From Gammaproteobacteria bacterium UBA4475 (GTDB lineage Bacteria; Pseudomonadota; Gammaproteobacteria; Pseudomonadales; Azotimanducaceae): a DNA stretch of 5,556 nt. Numbering within the stretch: the stretch's first letter is position 1; every line of letters starts with the position of its first letter. The position numbers and the translations under genes were made by a program. The notes beneath the pieces were generated by a model. The model saw only the letters and a program-made list of their open reading frames with translations, made no database searches and was not told where the DNA came from. This document shows positions 1 to 5,556 of this stretch, piece after piece. Where the stretch lies: positions 20,748 through 26,303 of the forward strand of contig DGOD01000143.1 of the NCBI GenBank assembly GCA_002389265.1, written 5' to 3'.

Positions 1-1953
1 ATATTTTATTTCGGCCATACTGCGACATTTTTTATCAATAAGTTGTTGTTGGCCAAGTTAATCGAGACGCGCATTAACCCTGAGTTCGAGGCCATGTTTG
101 CGATTGGTGTCGATGAAATGTCCTGGGATGATTTAAACGATGCGCACTATGATTGGCCATCTGTCAGCGCCGTGCAGGACTATCGCGACCAAGTACGCGC
201 TCGAGTCAATCAGCTGATTGACGTCGTACCGCTGACAGTGCCCATTCGTCAGGAGGACCCCGGCTGGACGATTCTGATGGGTATCGAACATGAGCGCATC
301 CACCTCGAAACGTCATCGGTGATCATCCGCATGCTGCCGTTGGCTTCAGTGCAACTAATAACCGGGTGGGAAAGCTGCCACGATGCGGGTGCAGCGCCGG
401 CAAATACACTGGTTAACGTCAGCCAGCAAAGCGTCAACCTTGGCAAATCAGAGACAGACACCACTTACGGCTGGGACAATGAATACGGCAACAAAAATGT
501 CCTGATTGATGAATTCAAGGTCAGTCAGCACCTGGTCAGCAATGGCGAATACATGGCCTTTATCGAAGCTGGCGGCTACCAAAAACCGGAATATTGGACC
601 GCCGAAGGCCAAGACTGGCTATCCTTCAGTGGGGCTACGATGCCGCGATTTTGGCGCATCAGCGACGGCCAATACCTGCAACGCAATCTGGTAGAAGAAA
701 TGCCACTGCCACTGAACTGGCCCGTTGAGGTTAACTACCTCGAGTCCAAAGCGTTTTGTAACTGGAAAGCCGAAATCACCCAAACCCACATTCGGTTGCC
801 AACAGAAGCAGAGTGGAGCGCTCTACGAAATTATATCGACACTGACCAAGTTGACTGGCATACCGCGCCAGGCAATATTAATTTGGAGTACTACGCCTCA
901 TCCTGCCCCGTAAACCGCTTTGCAACAAAGGTTGACGGTCAATCTACCGATGTCATCTTCGATATTATCGGTAATGTCTGGCAATGGACTGAAACGCCCA
1001 TCGACACCTATCCGGGCTTCAAAGTACATCCCATTTACGATGACTTTTCAACGCCCACCTTTGATGGCAAGCACAATTTGATTAAGGGTGGCTCCTGGAT
1101 TGCCACAGGTAACGAAAGCCTAAAGCACGCTCGCTACGCATTTCGTCGGCACTTTTACCAACACGCCGGCTTTAGATACATTGAAGCCAAACAATCGGAG
1201 TTACCCGTGGAAAAAGTTAACACTTATGAGACAGACAATTTGGTCTCGCAATACCTGGAGTTTCATTACGGCGATGATTATTTTTCTGTCCCTAACTTTC
1301 CGAAGGCCTGCATAGAAGCCAGCATGGCCGCCATTGGCGATCACCCGCGAGGTCGCGCGCTGGATCTTGGTTGTGCCGTGGGTCGCTCAACCTTCGAGTT
1401 CGGCCGCTACTTCAAGCACGTTGACGGAATCGATTTTTCGGCACGGTTTATCCAGTCGGCCTTTCAGCTCAAAGAGGCGGGTCAGATTCGTTATACGATA
1501 CCCACCGAGGGCAACCTGGTCGCCTACCGCGAGAAGACCCTTGAGGATCTTGATTTAGCGACGCTTGATAGCCAGATTGAGTTTTCACAGGGGGACGCGA
1601 CGAATCTAAAACCGCACTTCAAAGACTACGACCTGATCTTTGCCGGCAACCTGATCGATCGTCTTTACCAACCGAAGTTATTCCTTGAGCGTATTGTCAA
1701 CCGCATTAATGACAAAGGCTGGTTGATTATCACCTCGCCCTATACTTGGCTCGAAGAATATACAGAGGTCGAACACTGGCTGGGCGGCTACAAAGTCAAT
1801 GGCGAGAACTTCGGTACATTGGATGGCTTACAAGAAGCCTTGAGTGAGCACTTTGAATTCAAGGGTCGCCAGGATGTGCCGTTTGTCATACGCGAGACTC
1901 AGCGTAAATTTCAACACTCTGTTGCTGAAATGACGGTCTGGCAAAAGCGCTAA
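1..1953 (+). CDS. ovoA: OvoA, 5-histidylcysteine sulfoxide synthase fused to 4-mercaptohistidine N-methyltransferase (5'-partial)
   Basis: OvoA is a cytoplasmic non-heme iron enzyme that joins cysteine to the imidazole C5 of histidine using O2, giving 5-histidylcysteine sulfoxide. Its C-terminal domain later N-methylates 5-thiohistidine to ovothiol A. The frame is open from base 1 and begins IFYFGHTATFF, the DinB-like domain, so the start lies outside the window; the TTG at 43 is not the start. Numbering from base 1: likely iron ligands are His6 plus His97 and His101 of an HX3HXE motif (E103). The FGE-sulfatase-like domain spans about 140-395, with GNVWQW at 324-329, GGSW at 363-366 and AGFRYI at 389-394. 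Tyr346 is the candidate active-site tyrosine, inferred by remembered alignment to EgtB/OvoA. The SAM methyltransferase spans about 415-650, with motif I LDLGCAVG at 454-461, acidic Asp478 and GDAT at 531-534. With 650 residues visible, about 60-70 are missing. All three domains look intact. No ovoB (PLP lyase) is adjacent in the window. Confidence 0.96.
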   Translation: MFYFGHTATFFINKLLLAKLIETRINPEFEAMFAIGVDEMSWDDLNDAHYDWPSVSAVQDYRDQVRARVNQLIDVVPLTVPIRQEDPGWTILMGIEHERIHLETSSVIIRMLPLASVQLITGWESCHDAGAAPANTLVNVSQQSVNLGKSETDTTYGWDNEYGNKNVLIDEFKVSQHLVSNGEYMAFIEAGGYQKPEYWTAEGQDWLSFSGATMPRFWRISDGQYLQRNLVEEMPLPLNWPVEVNYLESKAFCNWKAEITQTHIRLPTEAEWSALRNYIDTDQVDWHTAPGNINLEYYASSCPVNRFATKVDGQSTDVIFDIIGNVWQWTETPIDTYPGFKVHPIYDDFSTPTFDGKHNLIKGGSWIATGNESLKHARYAFRRHFYQHAGFRYIEAKQSELPVEKVNTYETDNLVSQYLEFHYGDDYFSVPNFPKACIEASMAAIGDHPRGRALDLGCAVGRSTFEFGRYFKHVDGIDFSARFIQSAFQLKEAGQIRYTIPTEGNLVAYREKTLEDLDLATLDSQIEFSQGDATNLKPHFKDYDLIFAGNLIDRLYQPKLFLERIVNRINDKGWLIITSPYTWLEEYTEVEHWLGGYKVNGENFGTLDGLQEALSEHFEFKGRQDVPFVIRETQRKFQHSVAEMTVWQKR

Positions 1954-1961
1954 AACCGTCA
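1931..1961. terminator. weak hairpin at the ovoA/dsrE-like convergent junction
   Basis: TGACGGT at 1931-1937 is the exact reverse complement of ACCGTCA at 1955-1961, giving a 7-bp stem with a 17-nt loop. It spans the ovoA stop codon and lies just beyond the stop of the opposing gene. It could help end transcription in either direction. Neither strand has a clear U-tract and the loop is long, so a classical Rho-independent terminator is doubtful. Confidence 0.25.
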
Positions 1962-1972
1962 CCATAGCGACC

Positions 1973-2524
1973 TTAAAATGGCGTCAAGGTAAACCCTTCA
2001 GCCTGAAGTCGTGCATGAGCAGTAATGGCAGATAATGCCATGGTCACACCTGCATGGAAATCTGCGGGCTGAAAGCCCTGATACGCCGCTGTCTGGCCAC
2101 AGATATATACCGCCACGCCCGCAGCCTGCAGCCCAGTCAGCAACCCCGAGTTCGGATTTGGCAGCCCGAACTGCGCGAAGTAGGCGTCGTCCGTCAGCAG
2201 ATCTCTTGCGGCCGGACCATGGACGACCACCGCTAACTCAAGGTCTGCCATCGGTGTCCCAGCTTGAGCCTGCATATTGAGAAATCGTGCTGCAGACTCC
2301 AGGTTTCGATTAACGGCAGTCTGATCGGCAGCCGTGGCCGCAACATCCATGCTCACCCGATAGCGCACGCCCGCTTTCAGATTATAGGCCGTCGCAGGCA
2401 CTTCAAATACTGGCCCATAGTTGACGACCACAGGGCCTTTCTTAGGTGGCGACGCCAAGGCAGCGTTTGCCAGCAACACCGGAAACAAAGCTTTTGCTAA
2501 TTGTGAAATATTGAACATAGACAT
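1973..2524 (-). CDS. exported DsrE/DsrF-family protein
   Basis: This is a 183-residue protein of the DsrE/DsrF-like family, related to sulfur-relay proteins such as TusD and DsrE that carry persulfide on a cysteine. Residues 1-24 look like a Sec signal peptide, with hydrophobic ALFPVLLANAALA and likely cleavage after ALA (22-24), so the mature protein should be periplasmic. Family landmarks are ARFLNMQAQAG, the strand ending VVVHG, and VAVYICGQTAAYQG. Cys142 is the only cysteine and sits where the family's catalytic cysteine is expected. The ATG at 2524 is chosen because AGAG lies just upstream and the signal peptide follows directly. The ATG at 2518 is equally possible and better spaced from that AGAG. 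A TTG at 2566 would add 14 polar residues before the signal peptide and is unlikely. The gene lies 68 bp downstream of the lysE-type gene on the same strand, so an operon is likely. Sulfur transfer is a family-level inference; the substrate is unknown. Confidence 0.85.
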   Translation of the reverse strand: MSMFNISQLAKALFPVLLANAALASPPKKGPVVVNYGPVFEVPATAYNLKAGVRYRVSMDVAATAADQTAVNRNLESAARFLNMQAQAGTPMADLELAVVVHGPAARDLLTDDAYFAQFGLPNPNSGLLTGLQAAGVAVYICGQTAAYQGFQPADFHAGVTMALSAITAHARLQAEGFTLTPF

Positions 2525-2592
2525 CGTCTCTTTGTAGGGCCAGGTCAGCCCGGTCGTTTGGTCCAAAGCCAGGATAGTCGTTCTTCATTAAA

Positions 2593-3192
2593 TCACTCAT
2601 TCAGCCAGAACATGACCACCGTCAGCAGTGTGAGCAAGGCCAGCAGACCATTGATCCAGCGCCCATAGCGTGGGTGACCGAGCCAGCCCTGCAATAGCGA
2701 GCCCGTTAGAACCCAGGCATAGTTGCAGGCCAGACCCAGCGTCGCGAAGCCCAGACAGAAATATATTACGGCGACGGTGGCCGAGCCGCCAACGGGTATC
2801 GCCAGACTCACCCCGGTGGTCGTCATGAACCAGGCTTTGGGATTCGCAAACTGGAATAGACCCGCCTCCACCGTCGTCATGGGGCGCTGTATGTCGCTGG
2901 CGGTTTCTGCCAGTCGAAAACCCATGATCTTCCAGCCCAGATACACTAAATAAATACTGCCGAATATCTTCATGCCAATAATGGCGTCCGGGAGCGCTAG
3001 TAACAGCTGTCCCATTCCCAAGCCACAGAGGACCGTCATGGTATAGATGCCCATCTGTATCCCTAAGACATGGGGCATCGTTGCTCTGACACCAAACCGC
3101 ATCCCAGAGGTGGCCAACAAGAGGTTATTGGGTCCCGGGGTGATCGTTGAAATTAGAATAAATCCCAGCAAAGGGACCAGTAGTTCTATCAA
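2593..3192 (-). CDS. LysE/RhtB-family exporter
   Basis: This 199-residue inner-membrane protein belongs to the LysE/RhtB superfamily, secondary exporters of amino acids and related small molecules. It shows about six hydrophobic segments: roughly 2-24, 38-62, 66-92, 120-134, 136-166 and 178-197. The family signature TPGPNN is at 18-23, followed by the usual glycine- and arginine-rich loop (SGMRFGVRA, 29-37). FANPKAW (115-121) matches the conserved NPK motif. Length is typical (about 200-210). The start is TTG at 3192-3190: an in-frame TAG at 3207-3205 rules out any start further upstream, a strong Shine-Dalgarno sequence precedes the TTG, and the first internal Met (31) would delete the TPGP segment. 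It is the first gene of a probable two-gene operon with the exported DsrE-like gene. It diverges from the M20 peptidase gene across 187 bp. The transported substrate cannot be told from sequence. Confidence 0.92.
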   Translation of the reverse strand: MIELLVPLLGFILISTITPGPNNLLLATSGMRFGVRATMPHVLGIQMGIYTMTVLCGLGMGQLLLALPDAIIGMKIFGSIYLVYLGWKIMGFRLAETASDIQRPMTTVEAGLFQFANPKAWFMTTTGVSLAIPVGGSATVAVIYFCLGFATLGLACNYAWVLTGSLLQGWLGHPRYGRWINGLLALLTLLTVVMFWLNE

Positions 3193-3200
3193 AGTTGTCT

Positions 3201-3206
3201 CTCCCT
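3201..3206 (-). promoter_or_regulatory. Shine-Dalgarno site of the LysE-type gene (decides a TTG start)
   Basis: On the minus strand AGGGAG lies 8 bases before TTG at 3192. The in-frame TAG stop overlaps this site (3207-3205), so TTG is the only start that keeps the first transmembrane segment. Confidence 0.75.
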
Positions 3207-3295
3207 AGCCCATTTTTCAGCTGCTCACCGGCGCAGGCCTATTCACCGCCGTTCGAGGCCGATTGTGGGAGCCGATCATACAGGGTTTGCGACCT

Positions 3296-3309
3296 ATTGG
3301 GGCTCCAAT
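3296..3309. repeat. small inverted repeat ATTGG-N4-CCAAT
   Basis: ATTGG (3296-3300) and CCAAT (3305-3309) are exact inverted copies around GGCT. The site lies in the divergent intergenic region, 27-28 bp centre-to-centre from the larger dyad at 3322-3338. A 5+5 dyad can arise by chance, so any regulatory role is tentative. Confidence 0.3.
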
Positions 3310-3321
3310 GCTGGCGTTGTA

Positions 3322-3338
3322 TGCGTTAAGGTAACGCA
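3322..3338. promoter_or_regulatory. perfect 7+3+7 dyad, candidate operator between divergent genes
   Basis: TGCGTTA (3322-3328) and TAACGCA (3332-3338) are exact inverted copies separated by AGG. The dyad lies 41 bp before the GTG of the peptidase gene and 129 bp before the TTG of the LysE-type gene. This fits an operator for a dimeric regulator, or a small 5'-leader hairpin if the peptidase promoter lies upstream. No convincing -35/-10 pair was found on either strand of 3193-3379, and no regulator gene is in the window, so the binding protein is unknown. Confidence 0.45.
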
Positions 3339-3367
3339 GACGAATTATTCCCCACTCAAGTCCCTTC

Positions 3368-3372
3368 AGGAG
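3368..3372 (+). promoter_or_regulatory. Shine-Dalgarno site of the M20 peptidase gene (decides a GTG start)
   Basis: AGGAG lies 7 bases before GTG at 3380. This near-ideal spacing supports the GTG start, which also places a complete signal peptide at the N-terminus. Confidence 0.85.
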
Positions 3373-3379
3373 TCACACC

Positions 3380-4723
3380 GTGAACCATTTTAAATCAGGC
3401 CTAGGACTCTTCTTGCTCATGAGCATTCTGCCGCTGACCAGCCTGCAAGCCGAATCTGGCCATAGGGCACCTGCGGATATAACGGCGTCTGAGCTGGAGC
3501 AGCGCATTGTGATCGAGGTTGATAACAACAACTCGAAGGCCATTGCATTGTTGACTGAGCTGGTGAACATCAACAGCGGCACGATGAATTTCGAGGGCGT
3601 CAAAGCAGTAGGTGAGTTGTTGATGACAGAATTCAACCAGCTGGAGTTCAACAGCCGCTGGGAAGAAGGCAGCGCCTTTAATCGCGCCGGCCATCTCGTC
3701 GCGGAGCACCGCGGCAATGGTTCTGGACCCAAGTTTTTACTGATCGGCCACCTAGACACTGTGTTTGAGACTGACAGCCCGTTCCAGAAGTTCGAGCTAT
3801 TGGATAATCAGATCGCTCGAGGACCGGGCATCGGCGATATGAAAGGTGGCGATGTTATTATTTTAGAAGCACTGCGTGCGCTGAAAGCCGTTGGTGCGCT
3901 AGACGCGATGGACATTACCGTGGTAATGACCGGCGATGAAGAACTCAGTGGCAGGCCGCTAGCACTCTCGAAGAAGGCTCTGATCGACGCCGCCAAATAC
4001 GCAGATATTGCCCTCGGGTTTGAAAATGGCGATGGCAACCCAGCGACCGCGAATGTCTCCCGCCGAGGCTCCATTGGCTGGAAACTGACAGTCACTGGTA
4101 AACCGGCTCACTCATCACAGATTTTTCGCGAAGATATCGGCGCCGGTGCGATCTATGAAGCCGCTAGGATTCTGACTCAGTTTTATACCGAACTTCGCCA
4201 GGAAGATTTACTGACCTTCAACCCCGGCAACATTCTCGGTGGCACGAAGGTCACTTTTGATGATCAAGCCAAGACCGGCACTGCTTTCGGCAAGGATAAC
4301 ATCATCGCTGAAACTGCCCTGGTAACCGGTGATATTCGTGCTATCAGTGAAGTCCAGCTCAATCGCGTCAAGACCAAGATGCAGGCAATCGTCGCCGCCA
4401 GCTATCCACACACGAGTGGTGTGATCGAGTTCAGCGAGGGTTATCCTGCCATGGCGCCGACGGCGGGCAACAAGCGACTGCTGGAAATCTATAGTGGCGT
4501 AAGCCAGGATCTCGGGTTTGGCGAGGTCACCGCTGTGAATCCTTTGCGAGCCGGCGCCGCCGATGTGTCGTTCACCGCAGATTATGTGGACATGGCGATC
4601 GATGCTCTGGGCTTGGGCAGCAACAAGGGCCATACCGCCGAAGAAACTGGCGACCTGGCAACATTACCCACACAAACAAAACGCGCGGCTATCCTGCTCC
4701 TACGACTTCAAAATGCACACTAA
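3380..4723 (+). CDS. exported M20-family metallopeptidase, glutamate carboxypeptidase (CPG2)-like
   Basis: This 447-residue zinc-dependent hydrolase of the M20 peptidase family most resembles the CPG2 type, which releases C-terminal glutamate from folates and peptides. Residues 1-24 form a Sec signal peptide (hydrophobic 8-20, likely cleavage after LQA at 22-24), so it should act in the periplasm. The dinuclear zinc and catalytic set looks complete: His124 and Asp126 in GHLDT, bridging Asp153 in GIGDMKGG, catalytic Glu187 and ligand Glu188 in GDEELSG, Glu215 in GFENGDG, and His418 in KGHTAEE. His244 in GKPAHSS lies in the dimerisation/lid domain (about 230-345) and matches the substrate-contacting His of this type. 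Residues 25-50 are a polar lead-in. The gene starts with GTG, is divergent from the LysE-type gene, and ends 18 bp from the DUF218 gene. Exact substrate is uncertain: it could be a general dipeptidase or acyl-amino-acid hydrolase. Confidence 0.9.
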   Translation: MNHFKSGLGLFLLMSILPLTSLQAESGHRAPADITASELEQRIVIEVDNNNSKAIALLTELVNINSGTMNFEGVKAVGELLMTEFNQLEFNSRWEEGSAFNRAGHLVAEHRGNGSGPKFLLIGHLDTVFETDSPFQKFELLDNQIARGPGIGDMKGGDVIILEALRALKAVGALDAMDITVVMTGDEELSGRPLALSKKALIDAAKYADIALGFENGDGNPATANVSRRGSIGWKLTVTGKPAHSSQIFREDIGAGAIYEAARILTQFYTELRQEDLLTFNPGNILGGTKVTFDDQAKTGTAFGKDNIIAETALVTGDIRAISEVQLNRVKTKMQAIVAASYPHTSGVIEFSEGYPAMAPTAGNKRLLEIYSGVSQDLGFGEVTAVNPLRAGAADVSFTADYVDMAIDALGLGSNKGHTAEETGDLATLPTQTKRAAILLLRLQNAH

Positions 4724-4741
4724 GGCTTAATGGCTCAGTGA

Positions 4742-5539
4742 CTATGCCGGGCAAGACCCCAGGGTCTTGCCGGTCAATCGATAGGCCAGCAACCCCACCC
4801 ATTCACGCACAGCGATACTGAGTATTTGTAGATTATTGATGAAATCAAAATCAATCCGTAACAGGTTGCCCTTCTCCGCATAATGATCAACCGGGTAAGG
4901 TATCACCGTCCAGTTTTGCCCACAAAATATGCCCATCGTTCGGGGCATATGGAAGGCCGAGGTAATCACTACCCAGTTTTCATGGCTCAGCGGACTTACC
5001 ATGGCTTGGCTATGAATCACGTTTTCGAAAGTATTCCGCGATTGACTCTCGTACTCAATACGTTGATCAAGATCGGTCAGGCGCGAGAACAGGTTGCTGG
5101 CCTCAAACGCTGCGCTATAGGCTTGGTCCAGCATACTACCGCTACCGCCAGAGAAGACTAACCGAGCCTCGGGATAACGCTTAGCCAGATCCATAAAACT
5201 CAATAGACGCTCGGCAGCACTGCCAAGTTCTGTTTGCTGCCAAAGACTGGAACGATAGGGATCAATCGCACCGCTCAAGACGATAATGCCATCAACCCGC
5301 TCTGGGAGTGTTGGGTTCGCTGTGTAGCGATTTTCAAGTGGCGCAATCAGCCATTCTCCCGCGGGTAAAAAACCGATGACCAAGACTAACAGCGCCGCAC
5401 CGCTCACCAGCCGCCGGCCCAGTCGGTGCCAACCCACCGCGAAGGCCAGCCACGCGGCGACGACGATTAACAGGATCCAGCTACCCGGCGAGATGAATAG
5501 CCAAATCAGCTTTGAGGCCCAGAAGAATAGATTATCCAT
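4742..5539 (-). CDS. ElyC/YdcF-like DUF218 membrane protein
   Basis: This 265-residue protein has the DUF218 (YdcF/SanA/ElyC) fold. Two N-terminal transmembrane helices (about 6-34 and 42-60) are followed by a soluble domain, which should face the periplasm. The domain shows VDGIIVLSGA (82-91), GSAAERLLSFMDLAKRYP (106-123), LVFSGGSGS (127-135), ESQSRNTFENV (164-174) and ITSAFHMPR (192-200), all characteristic of the family. Two helices plus length match E. coli ElyC (about 259 residues), linked to cell-envelope and peptidoglycan maintenance. Single-helix SanA-like proteins fit less well. The biochemical activity of the family is not settled. The ATG at 5539 starts the first helix directly; upstream sequence is cut off after 17 bases and shows only a weak AGCAAG ribosome site. 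Its 3' end faces the M20 gene at 18 bp, and its last codons lie in a strong hairpin. Confidence 0.87.
   Translation of the reverse strand: MDNLFFWASKLIWLFISPGSWILLIVVAAWLAFAVGWHRLGRRLVSGAALLVLVIGFLPAGEWLIAPLENRYTANPTLPERVDGIIVLSGAIDPYRSSLWQQTELGSAAERLLSFMDLAKRYPEARLVFSGGSGSMLDQAYSAAFEASNLFSRLTDLDQRIEYESQSRNTFENVIHSQAMVSPLSHENWVVITSAFHMPRTMGIFCGQNWTVIPYPVDHYAEKGNLLRIDFDFINNLQILSIAVREWVGLLAYRLTGKTLGSCPA
4750..4771. terminator. strong 3' hairpin at the convergent M20/DUF218 junction
   Basis: GGCAAGACC (4750-4758) pairs perfectly with GGTCTTGCC (4763-4771) around the 4-nt loop CCAG. With a one-base bulge the stem extends through CC/GG at 4747-4748 and 4772-4773. It covers the last codons of the DUF218 gene and starts 27 bp after the peptidase stop. 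A symmetric hairpin between tail-to-tail genes suggests bidirectional termination or 3'-end protection. No run of U follows on either strand, so intrinsic termination is not certain. Confidence 0.5.
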
Positions 5540-5556
5540 ACTTGCTATTCATACTT

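Noticed and set aside
43..45. TTG at 43 as the start of ovoA
   Set aside because: The frame is open back to base 1 and encodes the conserved FYFGHTATF segment with an iron-ligand histidine, so the gene continues beyond the window edge.
1954..1972. A regulatory element in the 19-bp gap between ovoA and the DsrE-like gene
   Set aside because: The gap is too short for a promoter and contains only one arm of a weak hairpin.
2035..2500. Plus-strand open frames opposite the DsrE-like gene
   Set aside because: Their low-complexity Arg/Pro/Ser/His-rich translations show no family resemblance, while the minus strand encodes a recognisable DsrE domain.
2525..2566. N-terminal extension of the DsrE-like protein from a TTG at 2566
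   Set aside because: It would place 14 polar residues before the signal peptide and bury the AGAG ribosome site inside the coding region; ATG at 2524 or 2518 fits better.
3275..3280. TATGAT on the minus strand as a -10 box for the exporter gene
   Set aside because: It matches the -10 consensus at 5 of 6 positions, but no -35-like hexamer occurs 16-18 bp upstream and there is no extended -10 TGn, so a promoter call is not supported.
3373..3759. Minus-strand open frame of 128 codons
   Set aside because: It lies antisense to the 5' part of the peptidase gene, which has a complete set of family motifs, and its translation shows no recognisable domain.
4208..4633. Minus-strand open frame of 141 codons
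   Set aside because: It is antisense within the M20 peptidase gene and has no recognisable motif; it arises from the codon bias of the real gene.

Overview
The window reads as ordinary chromosomal DNA from a Gram-negative bacterium. A marine-type gammaproteobacterium (Cellvibrionales/Halieaceae-like) is the best guess. This rests on the OvoA type, a two-helix ElyC/YdcF-like DUF218 protein, exported proteins with standard Sec signal peptides, and moderate GC. The taxonomic guess is inference; no marker gene is present. I see no rRNA, tRNA, CRISPR array, insertion sequence, prophage gene or long repeat, and no gene-free stretch over 300 bases.

Layout: (1) 1-1953 (+) is most of ovoA, the ovothiol biosynthesis enzyme; its first 60-70 residues lie outside the left edge. 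(2) 1973-2524 (-) is an exported DsrE/DsrF-family protein, tail-to-tail with ovoA across 19 bp. (3) 2593-3192 (-) is a LysE/RhtB-type exporter with a TTG start, 68 bp upstream of the dsrE-like gene and probably co-transcribed with it. (4) 3193-3379 is a 187-bp divergent intergenic region with two small inverted repeats, one a perfect 7+3+7 dyad. (5) 3380-4723 (+) is an exported M20-family metallopeptidase of the glutamate carboxypeptidase (CPG2-like) type with a GTG start. (6) 4742-5539 (-) is an ElyC/YdcF-like DUF218 membrane protein, tail-to-tail with the peptidase across 18 bp; a strong hairpin covers its last codons.

The genes form at least four transcription units: ovoA; lysE-dsrE; the M20 gene; the DUF218 gene. 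A loose thiol/sulfur theme links the first three genes: ovothiol synthesis, a DsrE-type protein with one cysteine, and a small-molecule exporter. The ovoA gene is transcribed convergently and ovoB is not visible, so a shared pathway is only a hypothesis. No clearly undescribed system was found. The items most worth a second look are the exporter/periplasmic-DsrE pair beside ovoA, the dyad between the divergent genes, and the 3' hairpin at 4750-4771.
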